From an uncultured Lachnospiraceae bacterium (GTDB lineage: Bacteria; Bacillota; Clostridia; Lachnospirales; Lachnospiraceae), in assembly GCA_947631685.1 (NCBI GenBank), contig CANRMI010000001.1:124001-188000 (forward strand): DNA of 64,000 bases. The letters run 5' to 3'. Position numbers and translations under genes: made by a program. Below, one piece after another: positions 8,061-16,597 of this stretch (the first letter of the stretch is position 1; every line of letters starts with the position of its first letter). The notes beneath the pieces are model-generated. The model did not search any database. It was not told the DNA's origin and saw nothing but the letters and a program-made list of their open reading frames with translations.

Positions 8061-10160
8061 ATGATTAAGATTGGAATGATGATAGGAGAGCGCTACGAAA
8101 TACTGGAAAAGATCGGTACGGGCGGTATGTCGGACGTATACAAGGCCAAATGCCACAAGTTAAACCGGTTTGTAGCGGTCAAGGTACTGAAACAGGAATT
8201 TTCGGAGAACGCTAATTTTGTATCCAAATTCCGGGTGGAGGCACAAGCAGCGGCAGGCCTGATGCATCCCAATATTGTAAATGTATATGATGTAGGAGAG
8301 GAGAACGGAATCTACTACATCGTCATGGAACTGGTGGAAGGCATCACCCTCAAAAAATATATTGAGAAAAAGGCCAGGCTTTCCTACAAGGAGGCTGTCA
8401 GCATTGCCATTCAGGTCTGTCTGGGAATCGAAGCGGCCCACAACAACCATATTATCCACAGGGATATTAAGCCTCAGAATATCATTATTTCCAAAGAAGG
8501 CAAGGTAAAGGTGACGGACTTTGGTATCGCCAAAGCCGCTACCAGCAATACCATCACATCCAATGTTATGGGATCCGTACACTATACCTCCCCTGAACAG
8601 GCAAGGGGCGGCTACAGTGATGAGAAGAGCGATATTTATTCTTTAGGCATCACGCTGTTTGAAATGCTCACGGGCAGAGTGCCTTTCAACGGAGAAACAA
8701 CGGTGGCAATCGCCATTAAGCATATACAGGAAGAAATGCCGTCTCCCGCGGATTTTGTGCCGGAGATTCCCAGCAGCGTGGAGCAGATTGTGCTGAAATG
8801 CTGCCAGAAGAGCCCGGACAGGCGCTATCAGTCCATGGGAGAGCTGATAGAGGATCTGAAGCAGTCCCTGATCAATCCGGAAGAAGCCTTTGTGGTATTT
8901 CAGGATCCGGACGAGGAAGCGGCTACCAAATTTATATCCGACAACGAAATGGCCCAGATCAAAAGACAGTCCGAGCGCAGGGATTCCATGGACGAGGCCA
9001 TGCGGCTGAAATCGGACATGGAAGCGGAAGAGGAAGAAGAATACGGGGAAGAGTATGAGGACGAGGACGATCCCCGTATGGAGCATATCACGACCGTCCT
9101 GACCGTAGTGGCAGGAATTGTTATCTGCTGCGTGATCATTTTCTTTGTAGGCAAGATCACGGGCATCTTTGGCGCAGGAATGCGGCAGGAGGAGACCGTT
9201 ACGGAGCAGAGCCAGACAGGGACGGGAGATACCGTGATCATGATCGATCTGAAGGGCAAGTCGGCAGTGGATGCCCAGAAGGAGCTGAAAGAGTTAGGCC
9301 TGGTGCCTCAGCTTACCTATGTGGAATCCGAGGCCTATGAGCAGAATATGGTAATTGAGTCAGACATTACGCCGGGGACGAAAATCAAGCCCGGCACCAC
9401 GGTTACCCTGACGGTCAGCGCCGGTATGGAAGGCAGGGAAGTGCCCAATGTGGTAGGGTACACTTATGAGGACGCCGCCCGGCAGTTAGAGGCGGCAGGA
9501 TTTACCGCAAACAGGACGGAAGGGTATTCCGCGGATGTGGAAAAGGGAAATGTGATGTCCCAGAACCCTGTCAGCGGGCAGAAGGCGCCCGTGGGTTCCG
9601 CGGTCACGGTCACGGTCAGCGCGGGGCAGGAAGACAATAAGGTCATGGTTCCCAATCTGTTAGGCAAGACGGAGGAGGACGCCATGGTGATCCTCACCGA
9701 GCAGGGACTGAGCATGGGTACGGTTACGGAAACAAATTCCGAAGAATACGCGGCCTATATGGTCTGCTATCAGAGTTATTCCGAGGGCTCCTTTGTGGAT
9801 CCGGGAACGCCGGTGGATCTGGTGATTAGTATCGGTCCCGCCACGGCCACCTACCGGTATAACGGCAGCATAGAAGCGCCCACCCCTGAGGAAGCGCCCG
9901 GATATGTGCCCGGAAATCCCGTAAATATCACCATTGTGGCGGAGGATGGAAAGATCATCATGGAAAGCACTTCCGTTACCACTTTTCCTTTCTCCACCAA
10001 CTACTATGGGATCAAGAGCCCTAGGGGCACCATTACCTTTACCTATACCGAGACGTCGGAAGGCACCGTGGCGGAGGATGAAAGCGGCGCGCAGGTAGTG
10101 CTTCCGGGCACTACGGAGACGAAAAGCTTTACCAGAACGGTAGAGTTCGTGCAGGAATAG
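8061..10160 (+). CDS. prkC: Membrane serine/threonine kinase with PASTA repeats (PrkC/PknB type)
   Basis: The 699-residue protein has an N-terminal cytoplasmic kinase domain: a Gly-rich loop near residue 15, VAVK with Lys41, HRDIKPQN near 133, DFGIAKA near 153 and an SPEQARGG activation segment. An acidic juxtamembrane linker and one membrane segment at about 346-366 follow. Outside are three PASTA repeats (about 395-600), which in this family sense muropeptides or lipid II, and then a Thr/Ser-rich C-terminal domain. Start ATG 8061 follows AAGGAGTCAGGT. It pairs with the upstream phosphatase and is followed by rsgA 14 bases later, as in most Firmicutes. A role in growth, division or germination signalling is inferred from the family. 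Confidence 0.96.
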   Translation: MIKIGMMIGERYEILEKIGTGGMSDVYKAKCHKLNRFVAVKVLKQEFSENANFVSKFRVEAQAAAGLMHPNIVNVYDVGEENGIYYIVMELVEGITLKKYIEKKARLSYKEAVSIAIQVCLGIEAAHNNHIIHRDIKPQNIIISKEGKVKVTDFGIAKAATSNTITSNVMGSVHYTSPEQARGGYSDEKSDIYSLGITLFEMLTGRVPFNGETTVAIAIKHIQEEMPSPADFVPEIPSSVEQIVLKCCQKSPDRRYQSMGELIEDLKQSLINPEEAFVVFQDPDEEAATKFISDNEMAQIKRQSERRDSMDEAMRLKSDMEAEEEEEYGEEYEDEDDPRMEHITTVLTVVAGIVICCVIIFFVGKITGIFGAGMRQEETVTEQSQTGTGDTVIMIDLKGKSAVDAQKELKELGLVPQLTYVESEAYEQNMVIESDITPGTKIKPGTTVTLTVSAGMEGREVPNVVGYTYEDAARQLEAAGFTANRTEGYSADVEKGNVMSQNPVSGQKAPVGSAVTVTVSAGQEDNKVMVPNLLGKTEEDAMVILTEQGLSMGTVTETNSEEYAAYMVCYQSYSEGSFVDPGTPVDLVISIGPATATYRYNGSIEAPTPEEAPGYVPGNPVNITIVAEDGKIIMESTSVTTFPFSTNYYGIKSPRGTITFTYTETSEGTVAEDESGAQVVLPGTTETKSFTRTVEFVQE

Positions 10161-10174
10161 CCGGCGGGGGTGCT

Positions 10175-11071
10175 ATGCAGGGAAAGATCGTAAAGGGCAT
10201 TGCCGGATTTTACTATGTACATGTGGAAGATCATGGAATATACGAATGCAGGGCCAAAGGAGCCTTCCGAAAGGACGGTATAAAGCCTTTGGTGGGAGAT
10301 AACGCCGAGATTGAGATCCTGGATGAAGAAAACAGAAAAGGAAATATCACGGCATTGCTGCCCAGGAAAAATTCCCTGTTAAGGCCGGCAGTGGCAAATG
10401 TGGACCAGTCGCTGGTGATTTTTGCCATGAGCAAACCGGCCCCCAGCTTAAATCTGCTGGATCGCTTCCTGATCATGATGAAGCAGAAAAAGCTGCCCTG
10501 CGTCATCTGCTTCAACAAGCAGGATATCGCGGAGGAGGCAGAGCGGCGCCTGTTAGAGGAAACCTACGAAAAATGCGGCTGCAGAGTGCTTTTTGTGAGC
10601 GCCCTGAAAGAAGAGGGCGTAGAGGAATTACGGGAAGTGTTAAAGCACAGGACCACTACGGTGGCAGGACCCAGCGGAGTGGGAAAATCTTCCATAGTGA
10701 ACAGGCTGCAGGGCAGCGCGGTCATGGAGACCGGAGACATCAGCAGAAAGGCGGAGCGGGGCAGGCATACGACTAGGCATTCCGAGCTGCTGGCTATGGG
10801 AGACGGTACATATATCATGGATACGCCGGGATTCAGTTCCCTGGGCGTTTTTGAACTGGAAAAAGAAGAACTGGCGGAGTTTTATCCGGAGTTCAGGCCC
10901 TATGAGCCGGAGTGCCGCTTTCAGGGCTGTTCCCATATAAGCGAACCGGTCTGCGGCGTGAGGGACGCGCTGGCAAAAGGGCTGATCAGCGCCGAAAGAT
11001 ATGAAAATTACAGACTTCTCTACGAGGAGCTGAAGCTGCGGAAAAAAGAGTATAAGAACGACAGATCCTGA
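10175..11071 (+). CDS. rsgA: Ribosome small-subunit-dependent GTPase A
   Basis: This 298-residue circularly permuted GTPase matures the 30S subunit. An OB-fold N-domain is followed by G4 NKQD near residue 114, then the P-loop GPSGVGKSS near 165, and DTPG near 216. The permuted G4-G1-G3 order identifies the family. The C-terminal zinc knuckle shows CRFQGCSHISEPVCGV. The rpe and thiamine pyrophosphokinase genes that often follow rsgA in Firmicutes are not here; ychF follows instead. Confidence 0.97.
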   Translation: MQGKIVKGIAGFYYVHVEDHGIYECRAKGAFRKDGIKPLVGDNAEIEILDEENRKGNITALLPRKNSLLRPAVANVDQSLVIFAMSKPAPSLNLLDRFLIMMKQKKLPCVICFNKQDIAEEAERRLLEETYEKCGCRVLFVSALKEEGVEELREVLKHRTTTVAGPSGVGKSSIVNRLQGSAVMETGDISRKAERGRHTTRHSELLAMGDGTYIMDTPGFSSLGVFELEKEELAEFYPEFRPYEPECRFQGCSHISEPVCGVRDALAKGLISAERYENYRLLYEELKLRKKEYKNDRS

Positions 11072-11121
11072 AGAACGGATGAAAGAGCCGGACAAGGATC
11101 TCCAAGGAGGAAACAGATAAA

Positions 11122-12219
11122 ATGAAATTAGGTATCGTGGGCCTTCCCAATGTAGGCAAAAGCACACTTTTCAATTCCCTGACGAAGGCGGGAGCGGAGT
11201 CAGCCAACTATCCTTTCTGTACCATCGATCCCAATGTGGGGATCGTAACGGTGCCGGATGAGCGGCTGAAGCTTTTAGGGGATATGTATCATTCCAAAAA
11301 GGTGACGCCCGCGGTCATTGAATTTGTGGATATAGCGGGGCTGGTAAAGGGCGCCTCCAAGGGGGAGGGGCTGGGCAATCAGTTCTTGAGCAACATCAGG
11401 GAGGTGGATGCCATTATCCATGTGGTGCGCTGCTTTGAAGACGCCAATGTGGTACATGTGGACGGCAGCGTGGATCCCATGCGGGATATTGAGACCATCA
11501 ACTTAGAGTTGATCTTTTCCGATCTGGAAATTTTGGAAAGAAGGCTTTCCAAGGTAGCCAAGGCGGCCAGGATGGATAAGAGCCAGGAAAAGGAACTGGC
11601 GCTCTTGGAGCGTATCAAGGCGCACTTAGAGAGCGGAATGCCCGCCAAGACGCTTGCCGCAGAGGATGAAGAGGAAGAAGAACTTTTGAAAGGATACAAT
11701 CTGCTGACGGGGAAGCCGGTCATTTACGCAGCCAATGTGGCGGAGGAGGATCTGGCGGACGACGGCGCTTCCAATGCAGGCGTACAAGCGGTCAGAGCGT
11801 TTGCGGAAAAGGAAAACAGTGAGGTGTTTGTGATCTGCGCCCAGATCGAGCAGGAGATCGCGGAGCTGGACGAGGATGAAAAGGCCATGTTCTTAGAGGA
11901 TCTGGGACTTTCCCAGTCAGGGCTGGAGAAACTGATAAAGGCCAGCTACCGCCTGCTGGGACTGATCAGCTACCTGACGGCGGGCGAGGATGAGACCAGA
12001 GCTTGGACCATCAAGGAGGGAACCAAAGCTCCCCAGGCCGCCGGTAAGATCCATACCGATTTTGAGAGGGGCTTTATCAAGGCGGAAGTGGTAAATTATA
12101 AAGACCTTTTGGAACAGGGCTCCCTGGCTGCCGCCCGGGAAAAAGGCCTGGTGGGCATGGAAGGCAAGGACTATGTGGTAAAGGATGGGGACGTGATCCT
12201 GTTCCGTTTCAATGTCTGA
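11122..12219 (+). CDS. ychF: Redox-regulated ATPase/GTPase YchF (Obg family)
   Basis: A 365-residue OBG-family P-loop protein. GLPNVGKST lies at residues 7-15, then [30 protein letters not shown] (G3), a coiled-coil insertion, and a C-terminal TGS domain ([13 protein letters not shown], then [11 protein letters not shown]). YchF proteins prefer ATP and associate with ribosomes; their cellular role is still debated. A clear AAGGAGGAAAC ribosome site precedes ATG 11122. A perfect intrinsic terminator follows, closing this transcription unit before the division cluster. Confidence 0.97.
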   Translation: MKLGIVGLPNVGKSTLFNSLTKAGAESANYPFCTIDPNVGIVTVPDERLKLLGDMYHSKKVTPAVIEFVDIAGLVKGASKGEGLGNQFLSNIREVDAIIHVVRCFEDANVVHVDGSVDPMRDIETINLELIFSDLEILERRLSKVAKAARMDKSQEKELALLERIKAHLESGMPAKTLAAEDEEEEELLKGYNLLTGKPVIYAANVAEEDLADDGASNAGVQAVRAFAEKENSEVFVICAQIEQEIAELDEDEKAMFLEDLGLSQSGLEKLIKASYRLLGLISYLTAGEDETRAWTIKEGTKAPQAAGKIHTDFERGFIKAEVVNYKDLLEQGSLAAAREKGLVGMEGKDYVVKDGDVILFRFNV

Positions 12220-12288
12220 AAGGGATGGGACTTAAAACAAGATATTGAGTGCGTGAATGAGTAAATACAATATATAGTGGTTTTGCGT

Positions 12289-12330
12289 AAAATTACGTTT
12301 TGCCTGAATTGGCAGAACGTAATTTTTTTT
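12289..12330 (+). terminator. Intrinsic terminator after ychF
   Basis: A 15-bp stem (arms 12290-12304 and 12311-12325, one G-U pair) with a 6-base loop is followed by a T-run. The left arm begins with A residues, so it could also stop transcription from the opposite strand. Confidence 0.9.
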
Positions 12331-12349
12331 AATTTTTTATTAATTTTGC

Positions 12350-12378
12350 TTGCTAAACAGCCGTTTTTATTATAAAAT
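12350..12378 (+). promoter_or_regulatory. Sigma-A-type promoter of the mraZ cluster
   Basis: TTGCTA (12350-12355), a 17-bp spacer and TAAAAT (12373-12378) lie just upstream of the MraZ repeats. The predicted transcription start, near 12385, would touch the first repeat, which fits repression by MraZ. Confidence 0.6.
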
Positions 12379-12387
12379 AGCATTAAA

Positions 12388-12423
12388 AGTGGTGAAAAGT
12401 GGTACCAAGTGGTTTAAAGTGGT
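12388..12423 (+). promoter_or_regulatory. MraZ operator: four AGTGGT direct repeats
   Basis: Four exact AGTGGT hexamers start at 12388, 12398, 12408 and 12418, a strict 10-bp period. MraZ is known to bind tandem GTGG-type repeats of about helical spacing upstream of its own gene, as an oligomeric ring. The location between promoter and mraZ matches that autoregulatory site. Confidence 0.85.
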
Positions 12424-12485
12424 GAATTTGAGCACAAAATCCTTCGCTTTTTGTGGCAGACCACTTTTGAAGGTGGGTGATTGTG

Positions 12486-12920
12486 ATGTTCATGGGCGAA
12501 TACAATCATACGATAGATGCAAAAAGCAGGCTGATCATTCCCTCCAAGTTCCGCGAAAGTCTGGGAGAAGAATTTGTGGTGACAAAAGGATTGGACGGCT
12601 GCTTATTCGTGTTTGATAACGCCGAATGGACCGCGTTTGAGGAAAAGCTTCAGAAACTGCCCTCCCTCACAAACCCCGATGTACGTAAATTTATCCGTTT
12701 CTTCATGGCAGGCGCTTCGGAAGTGGAAGTGGACAAGCAGGGCCGCATCCTGATACCGGCCAGTTTAAAAGAGTTCGCGGCACTGGAAAAGGATGTGGTG
12801 CTGATCGGCGCCGGAAGCCGCGTGGAGATCTGGAGTAAGGAAAGATACGAAGGAACCGTATCCTATGACGATATGGAAGAGATTGGAATGCACATGTCGG
12901 AGCTGGGATTAGGTATTTAA
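12486..12920 (+). CDS. mraZ: Transcriptional regulator MraZ
   Basis: This 144-residue protein consists of two SpoVT-AbrB/MraZ half-domains. The first starts [19 protein letters not shown]; the second carries [13 protein letters not shown] near residue 82. ATG 12486 gives the canonical N-terminus and is preceded by AAGGTGGG; an in-frame GTG at 12477 would only add three residues. It heads the division and cell-wall cluster and probably represses it through the four AGTGGT repeats upstream. Confidence 0.95.
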   Translation: MFMGEYNHTIDAKSRLIIPSKFRESLGEEFVVTKGLDGCLFVFDNAEWTAFEEKLQKLPSLTNPDVRKFIRFFMAGASEVEVDKQGRILIPASLKEFAALEKDVVLIGAGSRVEIWSKERYEGTVSYDDMEEIGMHMSELGLGI

Positions 12921-12938
12921 CATAAGAAGGATACAAAG

Positions 12939-13871
12939 ATGTCGTTTACCCATTATTCGGTGCTGTTAAAGGAAACAATCGAAAATCTGAATATCCAGGG
13001 GGACGGTATCTATGTGGACGGAACCGTGGGAGGCGGCGGCCATGCGGCAGAGATCGCGGGCAGGCTGACGAAGAACGGGCATCTGTTTGGGATCGACCAG
13101 GATGAGGCGGCTATCGCGGCGGCAGGGGAAAGGCTGAAGCCCTTTGGAGATAAGGTTACCCTGCTGCGCAGCAACTACCGGGACATGAAGAGGCTGCTGC
13201 AGGAGGAGGGCGTGGAATCGGTAAATGGGATCGTTTTAGATCTGGGCGTTTCCTCCTATCAGCTGGATACGCGGGAAAGAGGGTTTTCCTACCGGTTTGA
13301 CACTCCTTTGGACATGCGTATGGACCAAAGACAGTCCCTGACGGCCAGGGATATTATAAACGAGTATTCAGAGCAGGAACTGTACCGTATTATCCGGGAT
13401 TACGGAGAAGAACGGTTCGCAAAGAACATAGCCAGGCACATCGTACTGGCAAGGACAAGACACCCCATTGAAACAACGGGTGAATTGAATGAGATCATTA
13501 AGGCCGCCATACCCGCGAAGATGCGGCAGAACGGCCATCCCTCCAAGAAGACCTTTCAGGCTGTCAGGATCGAATGCAACAGGGAGCTGGAGGTACTAAA
13601 GGATTCTTTGGAGGATATGCTCGCGCTTTTAAAACCGGGAGGCAGACTCTGCATCATCACTTTCCATTCTTTGGAAGACCGCATTGTAAAATCGGCATTC
13701 AGGGAAGCGGAGGATCCTTGTATTTGTCCGCCGGAGTTTCCCGTATGCGTATGCGGCAGGAAGCCCCTGGGCAGGGTGATAACGAAAAAACCGATCCTGC
13801 CGTCCGAGGAGGAGCTTGCGGAGAACAGCCGTTCCAAGAGCGCGAAATTAAGAGTATTTGAAAGGAAATGA
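12939..13871 (+). CDS. rsmH: 16S rRNA (cytosine-1402-N4)-methyltransferase
   Basis: A 310-residue SAM-dependent enzyme, formerly MraW. It begins [15 protein letters not shown], followed by the SAM-binding [10 protein letters not shown] near residue 24, [11 protein letters not shown] near 100, and the C-terminal [13 protein letters not shown] signature. It methylates N4 of C1402 in the 30S P site. It lies 18 bases after mraZ, the conserved position, and its end abuts ftsL. Confidence 0.97.
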   Translation: MSFTHYSVLLKETIENLNIQGDGIYVDGTVGGGGHAAEIAGRLTKNGHLFGIDQDEAAIAAAGERLKPFGDKVTLLRSNYRDMKRLLQEEGVESVNGIVLDLGVSSYQLDTRERGFSYRFDTPLDMRMDQRQSLTARDIINEYSEQELYRIIRDYGEERFAKNIARHIVLARTRHPIETTGELNEIIKAAIPAKMRQNGHPSKKTFQAVRIECNRELEVLKDSLEDMLALLKPGGRLCIITFHSLEDRIVKSAFREAEDPCICPPEFPVCVCGRKPLGRVITKKPILPSEEELAENSRSKSAKLRVFERK

Positions 13872-13881
13872 GGACAAGGTT

Positions 13882-14337
13882 ATGGCAGCACGTCACGGAA
13901 GACAATATTATACGGTAGAGGGCAATACGGCCAGACAGCCCGACGTCAGACGGATCAATGAAGAGGCGCCCAGAAAGAAACTGAGCAATCAGGCCAGGAA
14001 AAACAGGGAGCGCGCTTACCATATGGATCTGGGTTATGTGGTATTTTTAGCGGCGGCTCTGTTTGTGGCGGGCTATGTGCTGATCGGATATATCCAGATG
14101 CAGGCGGATATTACCACCCAGGTGGAGACTATCGCCAGACTGGAAAGCGAGTTAAACAGTCTGCGCCTGGCAAATGACGAAGAACTGACCAGGATCAACA
14201 GCAGCGTGGACTTAGAGGAGATCAAGCGGATCGCCATTGGAGAGCTGGGAATGGTCTATGCCACCGAAGGACAGATCGTGAATTATACCAACGAAGGCAG
14301 CGACTATGTGAGACAGCTGGGAGATATTCCCAGATAG
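13882..14337 (+). CDS. ftsL: Cell-division protein FtsL-like, bitopic membrane protein
   Basis: A 151-residue protein with a basic, Arg/Lys-rich cytoplasmic N-terminus, one membrane segment (about residues 45-65, YVVFLAAALFVAGYVLI) and an extracytoplasmic coiled coil (QVETIARLESELNSLR). Sequence conservation in FtsL is low, so the call rests on topology, length and position between rsmH and the transpeptidase gene. It would bridge FtsQ/DivIB and the septal PBP. I chose ATG 13882 because AGGACAAGG precedes it; an earlier in-frame ATG at 13858 lies inside rsmH. Confidence 0.8.
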   Translation: MAARHGRQYYTVEGNTARQPDVRRINEEAPRKKLSNQARKNRERAYHMDLGYVVFLAAALFVAGYVLIGYIQMQADITTQVETIARLESELNSLRLANDEELTRINSSVDLEEIKRIAIGELGMVYATEGQIVNYTNEGSDYVRQLGDIPR

Positions 14338-14359
14338 GAAAGAAAAGCAGGTGTGGTGA

Positions 14360-16525
14360 TTGAGCAGGGAAAATAATTCGGCAAAACAGCACAGCGGAGA
14401 CAAAGATAAGACAAGGCGGAAATTTACCGTCAGAATGCAGAAAAAACTGCTGGTACTTTTCGCCTTGTTTTTATTGGTCTTTATCGGGTTGGGAGTCAGA
14501 CTCTTCTGGATAGGCAGGGAAAAGGGAGAGCAGTACAGCAAACAGGTGCTTTCCCAGCAGCGCTATGACAGCATCACCCTGCCGTTCCGCAGAGGGGATA
14601 TTTTGGACTGTAACGGTACCAGCCTCGCGGTCAGTGAAAAGGTATACAATCTGGTGATCGACGCGAATGTGATGCTGGATAAGGAGGAGTATCTGGAGCC
14701 TACATTGGCTGCTTTGGGAAGCTGTTTTCCCCAGCTGGATATGGGGACGATCAGGAGCTACATAACGGAGCATCCCTCCAGCAGATACTATGTGCCGCTA
14801 AAAAAGCTGACCTATATGGAGATCAGCGCTTTTGTCGCCATGCAGAACGATACGGCAAAAGACGCGGAAGGCAATCCGGGACCGGGCACTTACATCAAAG
14901 GTGTCTGGTTTGAGGAAGAATACAAAAGAACCTATCCCAACGGCAGCCTGGCCAGTGACGTCATTGGATTTACCACTTCCGACGGCATAGGAATGTACGG
15001 GCTGGAAGAGTACTACAATGATATACTGGACGGTACCACAGGCCGGGAATACGGATATCTGAACGGAGATTCCACCCTGGAAAGGACCACCAAGCCGGCA
15101 GTGGACGGCTATACCCTTGTGAGCACTTTAGACGTCAATGTGCAGAGCATAGCGGAGAGGTATCTGTCGGAATACAATGAAGAGTACACCAACAATCATA
15201 CGGAAGGGCCGGGCGCCCGGAATATGGCGGTCATACTCATGGAGGTCAATACGGGAAATGTGCTGGCCATGGCCAGCTATCCCAATTTTGACTTGAATTC
15301 TCCGTATGATCTGAGCGCTTACTATACCGAAGAAGAGATCAATACCATGAAAGAAACGGATATTGACTCTTACTATGAGGCGCTCAATGCCATCTGGAGG
15401 AATTTCTGTATCTCGGATACCTATGAACCCGGTTCCACCTTTAAGCCTTTTACGGTAGCCATGGGGCTGGAAACCGGCAAATTGAACAGTACGGACACTT
15501 TCCTGTGCGAGGGTTCCCTGACCGTAGTGGAGGGCCAGAAACCCATACGCTGCCACAACAGAGTGGGGGACGGTACGGTGAGCTTGGAAAAAGCGGTTGC
15601 CACCTCCTGCAACGTGGCCTTGATGCGAATGGCTTTCCGGATCGGGGCGGATATCTTTGCGGAATACCAGCGCAACTTCAATTTCGGATTAAAAACCAAT
15701 GTGGATCTGGCAGGCGAGACCAGAACCGCGGAACTGGTGCACAATGCGGACAGCATGGGACCGACCGAGCTGGCGACAGGCTCCTTTGGACAGGGCTTCA
15801 ATGTGACTATGATACAGATGATAACGGGTTTCTGTTCTTTGATAAACGGCGGTTATTACTATGAACCGCATCTGGTAAAACAGATCTGTACCACCAGCGG
15901 TTCCGTAGTGGAAAATATAGAGCCCAGAGTATTGCGCCAGACCATATCGGAGTCTACCTCCGATCTGATCAGGCAGTACTGTACGGCCACCTGTGATCCG
16001 GACTATCCGGGCGCTACCGGTAAAAAGGCCAGGCCCGCGGGATATAAGATCGGGGGCAAGACCGGAACAGCGGAGACCATTCCCAGAGGAAATGGGGAAT
16101 ATGTGGTATCCTTTATGGGATTCGCGCCGGCGGACGATCCCCAGATTGCCATTTATGTGGTATTGGACAGGCCCAATCTGCAGGACCAGAGTACGGGGAC
16201 GGCACAGGCCGCCATCATTGCCCGCAATATTTTGACGGAAGTGCTGCCCTATGAGGGAATCTTTATGACCGAGGAACTTTCCGAGAGCGAGCGGAAGGAA
16301 TTAGAGGAGAAAAAGCTGGAGGATACCATAAGGTACGCGCCCAGCGTCAGTGACGGAGACGCGGGAGGAGAGCCGTCACAGGAGGATCCCGCGGCAGGTG
16401 AGAACGCGCCGTGGATGAGCTTTCAGAAAGATCCGGCTACCGGTTACCTGATAGATCCCGTGACCAACGAACTGCTGGATCCTGAAACAGGTTATGTGGT
16501 GGGAAATTACGACGCGATCCAATAA
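14360..16525 (+). CDS. Class B penicillin-binding protein, septal transpeptidase (FtsI/PBP2 type)
   Basis: A 721-residue peptidoglycan DD-transpeptidase anchored by one N-terminal membrane segment (about residues 30-50). A pedestal domain with RRGDILDCNG is followed by the catalytic domain: STFK with the acyl-Ser359, SCN at 416 and KTGT at 567. No PASTA repeats follow; instead there is an acidic Glu/Asp/Pro-rich tail of about 80 residues with repeated DPxTGYLxDP-like units. The start is TTG 14360, with no very strong ribosome site. It sits between ftsL and a second PBP and is probably the vegetative FtsI. Confidence 0.92.
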   Translation: MSRENNSAKQHSGDKDKTRRKFTVRMQKKLLVLFALFLLVFIGLGVRLFWIGREKGEQYSKQVLSQQRYDSITLPFRRGDILDCNGTSLAVSEKVYNLVIDANVMLDKEEYLEPTLAALGSCFPQLDMGTIRSYITEHPSSRYYVPLKKLTYMEISAFVAMQNDTAKDAEGNPGPGTYIKGVWFEEEYKRTYPNGSLASDVIGFTTSDGIGMYGLEEYYNDILDGTTGREYGYLNGDSTLERTTKPAVDGYTLVSTLDVNVQSIAERYLSEYNEEYTNNHTEGPGARNMAVILMEVNTGNVLAMASYPNFDLNSPYDLSAYYTEEEINTMKETDIDSYYEALNAIWRNFCISDTYEPGSTFKPFTVAMGLETGKLNSTDTFLCEGSLTVVEGQKPIRCHNRVGDGTVSLEKAVATSCNVALMRMAFRIGADIFAEYQRNFNFGLKTNVDLAGETRTAELVHNADSMGPTELATGSFGQGFNVTMIQMITGFCSLINGGYYYEPHLVKQICTTSGSVVENIEPRVLRQTISESTSDLIRQYCTATCDPDYPGATGKKARPAGYKIGGKTGTAETIPRGNGEYVVSFMGFAPADDPQIAIYVVLDRPNLQDQSTGTAQAAIIARNILTEVLPYEGIFMTEELSESERKELEEKKLEDTIRYAPSVSDGDAGGEPSQEDPAAGENAPWMSFQKDPATGYLIDPVTNELLDPETGYVVGNYDAIQ

Positions 16526-16544
16526 AGCTTTCAGATAAAAGCAT

Positions 16545-16594
16545 AACCTCATAAAAAGGGGAATAGAGTATATCAATACCTTTTTTATGAGGTT
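16545..16594 (+). promoter_or_regulatory. Hairpin covering the ribosome site of the second PBP gene
   Basis: Arms 16545-16559 and 16579-16594 pair over about 15 bp with a single-base bulge. The GAGG at 16589-16592, the only plausible ribosome site for the ATG at 16598, lies inside the 3' arm. The structure could limit translation, or act as a weak terminator (only four Ts follow). Confidence 0.7.
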
Positions 16595-16597
16595 TTC

